Below are positions 1 to 8,269 of a stretch of DNA of 64,000 nucleotides, in pieces (position 1 is the first letter of the stretch; each line of letters begins with the position of its first letter). Source of the stretch: Bacteroidales bacterium (lineage in GTDB: Bacteria; Bacteroidota; Bacteroidia; Bacteroidales; UBA932); assembly GCA_017438975.1 (NCBI GenBank), contig JAFRUH010000009.1:1-64000 (forward strand), given 5' to 3'. Below the pieces are notes generated by a model. It ran no database searches. It was not told the DNA's origin and was given only the letters and a program-made list of their open reading frames with translations. Position numbers and translations under genes: made by a program.

Positions 1-306
1 CCAATAGTCCAGAGGAACGGTACGCCAACGCTGTTTCCTGATCTGGTCGATGGCCTTGTTGATGGCAATCCTGCTTATCCATCCATACAGTGAGCCCTTT
101 CCAGTAAACTTGTATGTATCAATCCTGTCGAGCGCCTGGTTGAGTGTTTCCAGCATCAGGTCCTTAGCCTCTTCTTCATCCCCCAGGTATCGCCTGCAGA
201 GTACATTCACCCTGACTGCATATCTCCTATACAGTTCATCCTCCGCCTTTCTGTCTCTCTGCGAGCAGTACCTGGCCAGCGCCTGCTCGTCCAGCTGTTT
301 ATACAC
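1..306 (-). CDS. ECF-type RNA polymerase sigma factor, N-terminal part (cut by window start)
   Basis: The reverse frame is open from a GTG at 304-306 to the window edge and encodes about 102 residues. They form sigma-70 region 2: the stretch DLMLETLNQALDRI followed by GSLYGWISRIAINKAIDQIR is the usual core-binding and -10 recognition helix pattern of extracytoplasmic-function sigma factors. Region 4 lies outside the window. The GTG start fits a -7-like TAACTTTG at 328-335 on the minus strand, about 22 bases upstream; no better in-frame start is seen. No anti-sigma gene is visible upstream, so the signal it answers to cannot be told. The family call is firm; the target regulon is unknown. Confidence 0.85.
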   Translation of the reverse strand, partial: MYKQLDEQALARYCSQRDRKAEDELYRRYAVRVNVLCRRYLGDEEEAKDLMLETLNQALDRIDTYKFTGKGSLYGWISRIAINKAIDQIRKQRWRTVPLDYW

Positions 307-327
307 TCACGTCTTTGTCTGAACTAA

Positions 328-335
328 CAAAGTTA
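328..335 (-). promoter_or_regulatory. Bacteroidota -7 element of the ECF sigma gene
   Basis: TAACTTTG on the minus strand matches TAnnTTTG and sits 22 bases before the GTG start. No TTTG is seen at the right -33 distance, so it is only moderately supported. Confidence 0.45.
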
Positions 336-363
336 CACAGATTTACGCAAATGGCATTTCCGC

Positions 364-792
364 TCATTCCAGTAGCGATATCCTGGACAGCTCGTATGTG
401 GCTGCAACACTGTCGCAGTTAAGTGCCTGCAGGGTCATTTTCTCGCTAGTGATGGTTCCGGAGAACTCCAGCAGGGACTGCCCGCCGGATGAGCGATACA
501 GGGCGAAACGGTCCTTCCCGGACCAGCGCGCCTCAAACTTCCTGCAATTTGTGCCAATCATCCCGGAGATGCCCGTATATATGATGCACTCAATGCCGTT
601 ATTCATGAATTGCAGCATAATAACCCCGGTATGGTCCTCCATCTCTCCGGTGGTTCCGTTCTGGGTTTTAACGGGGTATTCGCCCGTCCAAGCATAGTCT
701 GAATAAGGGTCTGTTTCTACTTTTGAGCATGCCGCAATCGTCATGCAAAGGAATCCAAACGCTGCAAATACAACTCTGTCAATAACCTTCAT
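364..792 (-). CDS. Small hypothetical lipoprotein
   Basis: The product is 142 residues from ATG at 790-792. I chose this start over the longer reading frame (to 885) because MKVIDRVVFAAFGFLCMTIA is followed by AC, giving a lipoprotein signal with Cys22 as the lipidated residue. The mature part (about 120 residues) is rich in beta-prone stretches (IECIIYTGISGMIG, FALYRSSGGQSLLEFSG) and may be a small beta-sandwich or lipocalin-like fold, but I recognise no family. It faces the same way as the sigma factor gene with a 57-bp gap, so the two could be co-transcribed in the order lipoprotein then sigma factor. Function unknown. Confidence 0.6.
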   Translation of the reverse strand: MKVIDRVVFAAFGFLCMTIAACSKVETDPYSDYAWTGEYPVKTQNGTTGEMEDHTGVIMLQFMNNGIECIIYTGISGMIGTNCRKFEARWSGKDRFALYRSSGGQSLLEFSGTITSEKMTLQALNCDSVAATYELSRISLLE

Positions 793-1183
793 ATCCTTCA
801 ATTTTCTTTTTCTGCCATATAAACGTACCTTTTTCCGAAATGCGTCACTTCGGGCTCTCAAGAAAGAAGAATATTTCTGTTCCATTCCACTTCGTCTATG
901 TGCCTGCGATTTCGGAGTAAACTATTTGTCGAGAAAAAGCACTATGTTTGAACAATGCTCATTCAAACAAATAGCGGACATAGCGAAGTCGCCTAACAAA
1001 CTATCATTTTAGAACGCTAGAAAACGAAGTTTGTTTGTCTCGCTGTCTTTTTAGGCTATTTGTTTGCCGAAGTTCCCGTTGTGCACAAGGCTGCCCCGGT
1101 TATTACGTCTGTCTTTCCTTCGATGAGGTTCATAAAGACCACGACAACGAGGGGGTTGATTGGCATGTCCAATATGCGTATAC
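793..1183. other. AT-rich intergenic region with nested inverted repeats
   Basis: No gene is seen in these 391 bases. They hold an 11-bp perfect inverted repeat (964-974 with 1056-1066), a second nested 8-bp inverted repeat (995-1002 with 1029-1036) and one copy of a 20-bp sequence that recurs at 3905-3924. A -7-like TACGTTTA (820-827, minus strand) could serve the lipoprotein gene. Confidence 0.6.
1020..1039 (+). repeat. 20-bp exact direct repeat, copy 1
   Basis: GAAAACGAAGTTTGTTTGTC occurs here and again at 3905-3924, in the same orientation. Both copies are preceded by GCCTAAC (991-997 and 3840-3846) at different distances. The two copies enclose the barrel gene and the TPR regulator gene. 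Confidence 0.8.
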
Positions 1184-1894
1184 TTACAGGTAGAAGCGCA
1201 GTCCGACAACAGCGGATGTATTCATTCGGAAGCCAATAGTCTGACTGTCAATACTGATCTTCTTTTCTTGGGCATCTCCCGACAAGGAGACATATTCAAT
1301 CTGGCCGAAGGAAACAGCAATGCCGATTCTGTCTGAGGGTTTGAATTCTAATGCAAACAGGTTTGCGGCCAGTTCAAATCCATGCAATTCGGTCGAGAAA
1401 TCAGAGATGCCTACAGTAGCGGTTCTGTTTTGGGGATCTCCTGCCGAACCTGAAAAAATAAGGGAGATGTCCCGCTGTTTTGTCGTTCCAAACGCATAGA
1501 ATGCGCCTATCTCAGGTGTAAAATACAGTCCCCGTGCTATCTTCAGATAGTATGAGAAACTTGGGCCTATCGCGAAAACTCCTGTGGACATCTTTGGCTC
1601 CACTCCTCCATATGTGCCCTCTTTTCTCTCGGATTGTAGAGCATAACCGCCTGATAAGGAAATCTTCAAATTGTCGACGATAAAATAACCGATTTCGGGC
1701 GAGGCTGAAACACCGAATGAGTAAACTGAGTTATTATCCGTGTTTCCGCTAATTGTTGTCTTTGACAATGTCGTAGCATCTGTATACGAAATCCCGGCAG
1801 AAAGCCCTAGCGAAAAATCGCCTTTCTTTTGTGCATTGAGGCAAAGGACCGATGTCGTAAAGAGGATGGTCAGAAATAACTTTTTAATTTTCAT
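1184..1894 (-). CDS. Outer-membrane beta-barrel protein
   Basis: The product is 236 residues. It starts with a type I signal peptide (MKIKKLFLTILFTTSVLCLNA, cleavage before QKKGDF) followed by alternating amphipathic strands (FSLGLSAGISY, YFIVDNLKISLSGGYAL, FAIGPSFSYYLKIARGLYFTPEIGAFYAF), and it ends in an aromatic strand, VGLRFYL, as outer-membrane proteins do. The size fits an 8- to 10-stranded OmpW/OmpA-like barrel of the porin-family OMP_b-brl type. No periplasmic peptidoglycan-binding domain is present. It lies alone between two longer gaps, so its job cannot be read from context. Confidence 0.7.
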   Translation of the reverse strand: MKIKKLFLTILFTTSVLCLNAQKKGDFSLGLSAGISYTDATTLSKTTISGNTDNNSVYSFGVSASPEIGYFIVDNLKISLSGGYALQSERKEGTYGGVEPKMSTGVFAIGPSFSYYLKIARGLYFTPEIGAFYAFGTTKQRDISLIFSGSAGDPQNRTATVGISDFSTELHGFELAANLFALEFKPSDRIGIAVSFGQIEYVSLSGDAQEKKISIDSQTIGFRMNTSAVVGLRFYL

Positions 1895-1995
1895 ATACTA
1901 TATTATTTATATTTAACTTCCTGTAGCACAAAACTTTGCATTTATAGCATCAAGAGCAAGAAGGAAAGGCTGTTCTTCATGTCAACATCATCTCT

Positions 1996-3663
1996 TTAGT
2001 CTATGTATTCCAGGTAGAAATCCCTGCTCGGCGAGGCTAAGGCCGCGATTTCTGCTTTCAGTCGGTTCTTCTTTGTGTAAACCGTCCCTACTGTATAACC
2101 TGTGAGATTGGCGATGGTCTTGGCATCGAACCCCACGATGAGTAGCACAAGGAAGCGGAAGTCCCGCTTCTGACGGTCGGGAAGATCCGCCTTAAGTTTA
2201 TCGATGATACCGTCCAGGGACTGATTTACGATGGCCATAAACTTGTTCTGGGAATCCACATCCTGGCCGATGACGCTTATCTGCCGCAGGGCTTCTTCAT
2301 AAATCATCTCCTTCTTGTCCCTCTTGATGGGTGACCAATAAGCTGCGCACAAATCGTTCAACGTTTTGTACTGAGCCTTATACATAGATGCGAACTCCTT
2401 TCGGAGCGCCAAAAGTGCCGCCTCCTTCTGCTTGAGTTCGGTTTCAGACTGTGCGTTTTGAAGTTCAAGCATTCTTTGCGACTCCAGACTGAGGGATGTC
2501 AACTGCTCTATCTTCCTATTCAAGTGATTCCGTTTCCTCTCGTAAAGAAGGACCAGGGAAGCAATCGCGAGCAATGCAATGATGATAATGAAAGTGATGC
2601 GCTGCTTCTCCAGTGCATTTTCATTCTTCAATCTCGCCGTATCGGCCATAAGAAAGTCCTGCTGGGCCTGAAGCAAAGATTGATACAGGGCTTTTGTGAC
2701 AATGGAATCTTGTGCAGCCAGGGAGCTCTCCAGATCGGCCAACGCTTCCTTGTCGCTGCCTTGATTTTTTCTGATTCTATATCTCCACAACTTTAAGATT
2801 TCGTTGTCACCTGCCATGGATTCGAGTTGTCCTATAATAATGTCGGCTGCTTGCTCATTACCCGATAACTGAAGAGCTGCGGCATAAAGGCAGTAGCCTT
2901 CTACAGACAAGGGATTATGACGGGCAACCTCCTCAAGAATCCCAATACAACGCTTTGCATCAGGCTGAGGCCCCAGCAATATCGCTTTCGCGTGATTGAC
3001 TTTTCGGCGGTAATACGTTAGGGAGTCGTACACTGGCATGGAAAAGAATTCGTTGTACGTCCTCTCCGCATCAGCCCACATATGCATATTGGCATAGCAT
3101 GCAGCCAAATGTCCGGTTACAGACCAGATGCCCACACTGTCTCCAGCCATTCTTCCGTACTTCAACGCATCCAGCGCGTATTTTAATTCCTGAGGACTGT
3201 TATGACTTCGGGAATACACATTTGAAATGGCCGAATTAACCAATTCTTTGCAGCGGTTGTCCCGAACAGCAGAGGAATCCTCAAGCGCCATGGAATAATA
3301 ATACAACGCCCGGTCATCTTCCTTCCTGTTTTGATGAATAACACCATAGTAAAAGCAGGCAGCCATCTTATCAGCCGGATTCCCATGCCTCGAAAAAAAG
3401 TCGAATGCCGGGGCAATTACACCCATATCTGTTGTGTCGATGTAGTTCTTGTCCAACGCCATCGTATACAGGAGCGAATGCCGCGCCTTCAACTCCCGCG
3501 TGTTCAAATTCCTTTCAGACATCGATTGAAGAACAGTCAACGCACTGTCCGGCCGCTCATTGATATAAGCCCCCACATCTGCCAAAGTCTTAGCCGCCTC
3601 CCGGCTCCCGCAGGCGCAAAAAATCAATGCCGTTAAAAGAAGGATAATGTAATGCTTTCTCAT
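1996..3663 (-). CDS. TPR lipoprotein-like membrane regulator with C-terminal helix-turn-helix
   Basis: The product is 555 residues from ATG at 3661-3663. The longer upstream reading frame (to 3966) is rejected because this ATG begins a lipoprotein-type signal (MRKHYIILLLTALIFCACGS). Residues about 20-320 are tetratricopeptide-like helices (for example DDRALYYYSMALEDSS). One transmembrane helix (FIIIIALLAIASLVLLYERK) follows near residue 350, then a coiled coil, and then a C-terminal LuxR-like HTH (LLIVGFDAKTIANLTGY, then TVGTVYTKKNRLK). This layout is common in Bacteroidota one-component regulators, where periplasmic TPRs sense and the cytoplasmic HTH acts. If Cys18 were really lipidated the protein would be anchored at both ends; more likely the first helix is a signal anchor. 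The target is unknown. Confidence 0.7.
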   Translation of the reverse strand: MRKHYIILLLTALIFCACGSREAAKTLADVGAYINERPDSALTVLQSMSERNLNTRELKARHSLLYTMALDKNYIDTTDMGVIAPAFDFFSRHGNPADKMAACFYYGVIHQNRKEDDRALYYYSMALEDSSAVRDNRCKELVNSAISNVYSRSHNSPQELKYALDALKYGRMAGDSVGIWSVTGHLAACYANMHMWADAERTYNEFFSMPVYDSLTYYRRKVNHAKAILLGPQPDAKRCIGILEEVARHNPLSVEGYCLYAAALQLSGNEQAADIIIGQLESMAGDNEILKLWRYRIRKNQGSDKEALADLESSLAAQDSIVTKALYQSLLQAQQDFLMADTARLKNENALEKQRITFIIIIALLAIASLVLLYERKRNHLNRKIEQLTSLSLESQRMLELQNAQSETELKQKEAALLALRKEFASMYKAQYKTLNDLCAAYWSPIKRDKKEMIYEEALRQISVIGQDVDSQNKFMAIVNQSLDGIIDKLKADLPDRQKRDFRFLVLLIVGFDAKTIANLTGYTVGTVYTKKNRLKAEIAALASPSRDFYLEYID

Positions 3664-3839
3664 GCGTATGTCAATCGAAAAAATCCGAAATAATATCAGT
3701 GCAAAATTAAGAATAATCCCGTTAGGATACGTCTCATCCTGTTTTATCAAAGCGCACACTAATAACATCTTAATCAATGAATTATAAAAGGCGCTTTGCA
3801 AGAATCTCAACAAGCCGGTTCCCTGGCCATATTTGTTTA

Positions 3840-3924
3840 GCCTAACCCGCATCCGGATTGTGATCGTCAGGGAAACAGGCACAAGCTGATTGCAGAGTAC
3901 CCCTGAAAACGAAGTTTGTTTGTC
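3840..3924 (+). repeat. Second GCCTAAC plus 20-bp repeat block
   Basis: GCCTAAC at 3840-3846 is followed by the second exact copy of the 20-bp repeat at 3905-3924. It lies upstream of the TPR regulator gene. See the copy at 1020-1039. Confidence 0.7.
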
Positions 3925-4244
3925 CAAATTGACGGCGAAAACACTAACTAATTGATAATCAACCAAGCAATCTATCTTTAACGAAGAGGAATATTAAGTC
4001 AATTAACTGGCTGAAATACAGTTAATTAAATGAATAACACGGCAGTACTTAAGGGTTCTGTCGTGTTGTTTTTGCGTATTAAAGCATAACAAATAGCGTA
4101 ATAAGTTATGCCATTTTGGGGGCCAGGCATACTCTTCAAATATGAAAGAAAATGAGTAGTTATTAGAAATACTAGAGAAGCTTTTTCCAGACCTATTTAT
4201 GGTAAAAATAGTAAACTTTTGTTAGTTTTTTATCGAAACTTTAC
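3925..4244. other. AT-rich intergenic region with two tandem hairpins
   Basis: No gene is seen here. A perfect 9-bp stem (4001-4009 with 4019-4027) is followed by a 10-bp stem with one mismatch (4036-4045 with 4058-4067) and then GTTTTT. The second looks like a rho-independent terminator reading rightward, yet no complete rightward gene precedes it. That suggests a lost gene or a small RNA. Confidence 0.45.
4036..4073 (+). terminator. Terminator-like hairpin
   Basis: A 10-bp stem with one mismatch (4036-4045 with 4058-4067) and a 12-base loop is followed by a run of five T. No rightward gene upstream explains it. Confidence 0.4.
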
Positions 4245-4252
4245 TATATTTG
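4218..4252 (+). promoter_or_regulatory. Promoter of the Fic gene
   Basis: TATATTTG at 4245-4252 fits the -7 consensus TAnnTTTG, with TTTG at 4218-4221 (23-base gap, slightly long) as a possible -33 element. Transcription would begin near 4259, just before the start codon. Confidence 0.5.
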
Positions 4253-4269
4253 TAGAAAAATAATATGTG

Positions 4270-5586
4270 ATGATAGAGAATCCGCCTACCCTAACACCCG
4301 AATTGCTGAATTCTGCAGTGGCTAAAATGAATAACCCACAGATTATGGATGAGGTCTCGGAGATTAACCGTAAATACCTTTATTGGAATGATGTCAAGTA
4401 TCGTAAAGTAGAAGGGGTGTCTCCGTTGGAGTTATGGGGGATTGTTCGCTTGTCTCGTTTGAGCTTATATGCCTTTATATGGACTAACCATAGGATTTGC
4501 GTGCCTATGACTAACCATATGCAGGAAATGTGTCACGATTTCGACATGAATTTTGGTGGCCTTTGGGGGACGGATTCAATTATTCCGAAAGAAGGGCGGG
4601 AAAAGTATCTTACTTCTTCCATTATGGAAGAAGCGATTGCCTCCAGTCAGATTGAAGGAGCCTCTACTACAAGAAAAGTCGCGAAAGATATGTTGAGGAG
4701 AAATCAATCTCCAAGAAACAGGGCAGAGCAAATGATTCATAATAATTATGTAGCGATACGATATATTACAGAAAATAAATCAGCGGATTTAACGGTTGAT
4801 ATTATTCTGCGACTTCATGAGATAATGACTGAAAATACGTTGGATAATGCGGAGGATGCTGGCCGTTTCCGGCTAAATAATGATGTTGTCGTTGCAGATA
4901 GCATTAGTGGAGAAGTGGTTCACACTCCTCCAGATTTTAGACAAATACCCGGTTTTATCGATTCGCTTTGCGCATTCGCAAATGCGAATGATAATAATGG
5001 CGGAAAGTACTTCCTTCACCCCATAATAAAAGCTTTGACCATTCATTTCCTAGTGGCGTATTATCATCCATTTGTCGATGGGAATGGTAGGACCGCACGA
5101 GCATTATTCTATTGGTATATGCTAAAAAGCGGTTATTGGCTTACCGAGTATCTGTCTATTTCTCGAATTATTTATAGAAGTAAAGTCTCCTACGAGAAAG
5201 CTTTTGAATATGCCGAACATGACGGGAATGATATAGGTTATTTTATTGTGTATAACCTTCGCGTGTTAAAACTCGCTTTCGAGGAACTAAAAAACTATAT
5301 TGAAACCAAGATCGCTCAAAAACAACGTTCTTACACCATACTTTCCATTGGTGGAATCAACCATAGGCAGGCAACGATATTGTCTATGTTTAGAGATAAC
5401 CCGACAATGGTATTAGCAGTTAATGATTTGGTTGCTAAGTTTGGTGTAAGTAAACCAACGGTCAATAAAGATATAGTACATTTGGTCGAACGTGGCTTAT
5501 TGAAGAAGATTCCCATTAATCAGAAACAAAGTAATTATGTCAAGGGGCCTGACTTTGATAGTGTTGTGAATAGTCAGGAAGAATAG
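4270..5586 (+). CDS. Fic domain protein with C-terminal winged helix
   Basis: The product is 438 residues. ATG at 4270 is preferred over the GTG directly before it. The N-terminal Fic_N-like region contains an inhibitory helix motif, SSQIEGAST, matching (S/T)xxxE(G/N). The core motif HPFVDGNGRTAR is an intact HPFx(D/E)GNGRxxR near residue 265, so the AMP-transfer activity should be present and held in check by the protein's own inhibitory helix (class II layout). The last ~80 residues form a winged helix (MVLAVNDLVAKFGVSKPTVN). Fic proteins of this shape modify a target hydroxyl with AMP; the winged helix suggests DNA binding, possibly of its own promoter. The gene is AT-rich compared with the rest of the window, and a small ORF follows closely. 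The target is unknown. Confidence 0.88.
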   Translation: MIENPPTLTPELLNSAVAKMNNPQIMDEVSEINRKYLYWNDVKYRKVEGVSPLELWGIVRLSRLSLYAFIWTNHRICVPMTNHMQEMCHDFDMNFGGLWGTDSIIPKEGREKYLTSSIMEEAIASSQIEGASTTRKVAKDMLRRNQSPRNRAEQMIHNNYVAIRYITENKSADLTVDIILRLHEIMTENTLDNAEDAGRFRLNNDVVVADSISGEVVHTPPDFRQIPGFIDSLCAFANANDNNGGKYFLHPIIKALTIHFLVAYYHPFVDGNGRTARALFYWYMLKSGYWLTEYLSISRIIYRSKVSYEKAFEYAEHDGNDIGYFIVYNLRVLKLAFEELKNYIETKIAQKQRSYTILSIGGINHRQATILSMFRDNPTMVLAVNDLVAKFGVSKPTVNKDIVHLVERGLLKKIPINQKQSNYVKGPDFDSVVNSQEE

Positions 5587-5628
5587 TTGTGGGAATACGG
5601 CTCATACCGATCTGCTATATTCGCTATC

Positions 5629-5958
5629 ATGGTACACGAAGATGAATTGCCTGCCTTCAGGGGAGAAGTCAGAAGAAGTGCGCTTCTCGCATGTGACAAC
5701 AAGCCCGAATACGTACGGGCATTTCGGGAGGGCCCGACCTGGTACAGGTTTGGGAACGATGAAATCGGTTACTGGAAGAACGCCGGCTACAGGTACGATT
5801 TCTATGAAAAACCTAACGAGTTCAGAGAGATGATGATGCAAAACAAAATTGCCGCATACCTGTCGGATAGAAGACAAGGCTGCAGCAATCTTATGGACTA
5901 TCTCCCTTTACTGACGTTCAAGAACGAGAAAGCGGAAGGGGAATGTGCCACCCCTTAA
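5629..5958 (+). CDS. Hypothetical protein downstream of the Fic gene
   Basis: The frame is open from directly after the Fic stop codon (TTG at 5587). I place the start at ATG 5629, giving 109 residues. The sequence is rich in aromatic and charged residues (PTWYRFGNDEIGYWKNAGY), soluble, and lacks a signal peptide or membrane helix. I recognise no family. Because the frame is open back to the Fic stop, this may be a partner protein translated with Fic or the tail of a larger decayed gene. It ends about 40 bases before a terminator hairpin. Confidence 0.45.
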   Translation: MVHEDELPAFRGEVRRSALLACDNKPEYVRAFREGPTWYRFGNDEIGYWKNAGYRYDFYEKPNEFREMMMQNKIAAYLSDRRQGCSNLMDYLPLLTFKNEKAEGECATP

Positions 5959-5995
5959 AATTGATTTCATTCTTGACGTCTGTCCGCTTAAAAAT

Positions 5996-6036
5996 GAGGG
6001 TGACCTGAAGTCTCGAGACCCGGTCACCCTCGTTTT
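5996..6036 (-). terminator. Bidirectional rho-independent terminator
   Basis: A perfect 10-bp stem (5996-6005 with 6022-6031) has a 16-base loop that itself contains TCTCGAGA. Read on the minus strand it is followed by ATTTTTA and would end the six-gene C25-like operon; on the plus strand it is followed by GTTTTC and would end the Fic transcript. Confidence 0.8.
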
Positions 6037-6052
6037 CGGTTATCCGAAGCCC

Positions 6053-8269
6053 TTACTGCAGCCGCAGGATGGTCTGGATAAGTTCTCCGCGGAGTTCTTC
6101 CGGCAGCGAGTCGCCGCCTTTTGACAGAATGTCCTGACAACCTGCGATGATTTCCGCCTTGCGGTAGGAGCATGTGAACCAGCCGAGGGCTTCGGCCATA
6201 ATGACGCGAAGTTCGGTGTCCTCTTCGGAATCGGCGATGACCGAGAGGAACTTCGGTATGCCGGCGTGGTGGTTGTTGTTGCGCACCAACCGCATACTGG
6301 ACTTGCGGTCCTCCCACGAGATGCTCTTGTCCGTGATCTTGTCAAGCATCCCGGCGTTGGATTTGGCCTGCCCCATGATCATCTTGGAGACCTGAGCGGA
6401 GACCGCGTCTGCGTCAAGACACGTCAGCGTCGGCCGTATCTCTTCCAGGGCGCTTTCAAATCCACTGGCATCCATCATCCTCATCGAGGTGGTGATATCA
6501 TAAGCGACACGGGCGTCTTCCGGATGCTCCAGAAAAGTGCGAAGCAGGGGAGCAGCCAGCGAAGGGTCCCCGCATTTGCCGGCGTAGATGGCGGCGTTCC
6601 GGCGGACGAGCTCATAGCGGTCGTCCAGTCCGAGGCGTATGCCGCTGATGAAGGCATCCCCGCCAGCTCGGCTGAGGAGTTTGAGGCACTCCATACGCAC
6701 GGTGCCGTAAGGACTGTTCCGCATATGCTCCAGCAGGAAGGGACCGTCGATGGCACTGGCGTCAAACAGCATTCTCAGCCCCACTGCCTGCAGCGCAGGG
6801 TCATCGGCAGCAAGAGTCTTGCGCCAGAAGGGGATTTTTTTCGCTTTGGCGGCAATCTGTCCGCGAAAACTCTGTCCGACAGGGTTGAAATGGAAGGTCG
6901 GGTCTCCGATGATGTGGCCTTCGAGCGTGGCTACAAGGCGGTTGTATTCACCGACACGGCAGCCCAGCGAAAGCAGTCCTATATTATCGTAGGTCCAGCG
7001 GTCTTGCAATACGTTGACCGTATTGCCTTGACAGGCGACGGTACGGCCTTCTCCGAAGATATAGTAGGCTGCTATGCTGCCAGGGCGGTGGAACGACCCG
7101 TTGTAACATGCATTGAAAACCACGAGGCGAGGCTGTGTGGCGATGCCCTTAAGGTCGTCAAGCGAGATGATGTTCTTGGCCGCCTCCTCCTTGGACTCCT
7201 TGGCCCTGGTCTTTCGAAGTTCCTCGTTGAAGTAATCGTCGAAGAACTTATCGGTCAGGTGGTACTCCGCCTTGAGCTTGGCGATTGCCTCGTCCTTGTC
7301 CATTTTCTTGCACAAAGAGCCAAGTTCCATGTATACTCCTCCGTAGCCCCATTTCAACTGATCTACCCATTCCTCGGTTGAGGAAGGAAGATCGCCGCCG
7401 CTGATGTGCTGCTTGTCGATGGAGCCGTGCTCGTTGAAAAAGAATGCATCCACCTCAGGCCTTTGCAACTGGTCGAACAGACGGTACTTCATATAGGTAT
7501 CCATCCTGAAGTCCAGTTGTTTGATGTTGTCCCTTCCGGGTTTCATGCCCGGGAAGCACTCTCGCAGCAAAATGCTTTCGTCGAGCCATGCATTGAGGCA
7601 GTCGGAAGTATATCCGTGACCTGCGAAAGTGACTATGTTATCCAGGTCCTGGGGGTTGTGTTTGGCTTCCACAACTTTGTCGAGGAACCGGGCGATGGCT
7701 TCGTATTTGTCGCCGCCGAGCATGGGCGGATACTTGATGCGGCCGGAATAGAATGCGGGCAGAAGTTTCTGCGGCGAGTCGTCCTTCAAACGGTAGTACC
7801 AGAAATCCTCATCCTTGTCGATGTACTCGAACTTCAGGTCGGGAGTGTCGTAGAAACGGTCTGAACCGACGCTGGATTCGGTTCGGTCGAAGGCCTTTTC
7901 ATCCATTTTGAAGGCCGTGGTAAAGTGCTGGGCATTGCGCACCATCACTACGGGAATGTCGCCTATGAGCACGATACCTTCGAGTTTCTTGGCCCGCTTC
8001 CGCAGGATGCCGAGCTGCTCGCGTACCTGGTCCGGCGACTGCCAGTCGGCACGCAGTATCCAGGTTGAGAGCCCGTCACCCTGGAGGGCGTCGCGATAGG
8101 CGAGCACCGACTCGGCCGTATGCTCATAGGTGATGTTGTCTATCACGATGGCAAAGTCGTTGCCGGCCTTTGCCGTAGGCTTGTCTACTGTGACCGTCTG
8201 CGCCTGCAGTTGGCAAAACGTTGAAAAAACGAATAACAGTGTGATTATCTTTTTCATAGGCTCTGTCAT
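6053..8269 (-). CDS. Caspase-fold (C25/gingipain-like) protein with HEAT-like repeats, paralogue 1
   Basis: The product is 738 residues with a type I signal peptide (FVFSTFCQLQAQ). Residues ~40-440 match the catalytic core of the clan CD family C25: VLIGDIPVVM near 100, SDRFYD near 136, a GHG at 217-219, a beta strand ending in EHG (His281) and VVFNACYNGSF (Cys388), then GDPTF. His281 with Cys388 is the likely dyad; His218 is an alternative. Residues ~470-738 are short helical repeats of the HEAT type (for example VRRNAAIYAGKCGDPSLAAP). No type IX sorting domain is seen, so it is probably periplasmic or held at the membrane by partners. The start ATG overlaps the stop of paralogue 2 as ATGA, so the two are translationally coupled. 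Last gene of the operon. Substrate unknown. Confidence 0.75.
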   Translation of the reverse strand: MTEPMKKIITLLFVFSTFCQLQAQTVTVDKPTAKAGNDFAIVIDNITYEHTAESVLAYRDALQGDGLSTWILRADWQSPDQVREQLGILRKRAKKLEGIVLIGDIPVVMVRNAQHFTTAFKMDEKAFDRTESSVGSDRFYDTPDLKFEYIDKDEDFWYYRLKDDSPQKLLPAFYSGRIKYPPMLGGDKYEAIARFLDKVVEAKHNPQDLDNIVTFAGHGYTSDCLNAWLDESILLRECFPGMKPGRDNIKQLDFRMDTYMKYRLFDQLQRPEVDAFFFNEHGSIDKQHISGGDLPSSTEEWVDQLKWGYGGVYMELGSLCKKMDKDEAIAKLKAEYHLTDKFFDDYFNEELRKTRAKESKEEAAKNIISLDDLKGIATQPRLVVFNACYNGSFHRPGSIAAYYIFGEGRTVACQGNTVNVLQDRWTYDNIGLLSLGCRVGEYNRLVATLEGHIIGDPTFHFNPVGQSFRGQIAAKAKKIPFWRKTLAADDPALQAVGLRMLFDASAIDGPFLLEHMRNSPYGTVRMECLKLLSRAGGDAFISGIRLGLDDRYELVRRNAAIYAGKCGDPSLAAPLLRTFLEHPEDARVAYDITTSMRMMDASGFESALEEIRPTLTCLDADAVSAQVSKMIMGQAKSNAGMLDKITDKSISWEDRKSSMRLVRNNNHHAGIPKFLSVIADSEEDTELRVIMAEALGWFTCSYRKAEIIAGCQDILSKGGDSLPEELRGELIQTILRLQ

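Noticed and set aside
991-1056. Possible integron attC site
   Set aside because: GCCTAAC fits one outer core but the partner is TTTAGGC instead of GTTRRRY, no integrase is seen, and the genes nearby are not arranged as cassettes. Kept only as part of the repeat finding.
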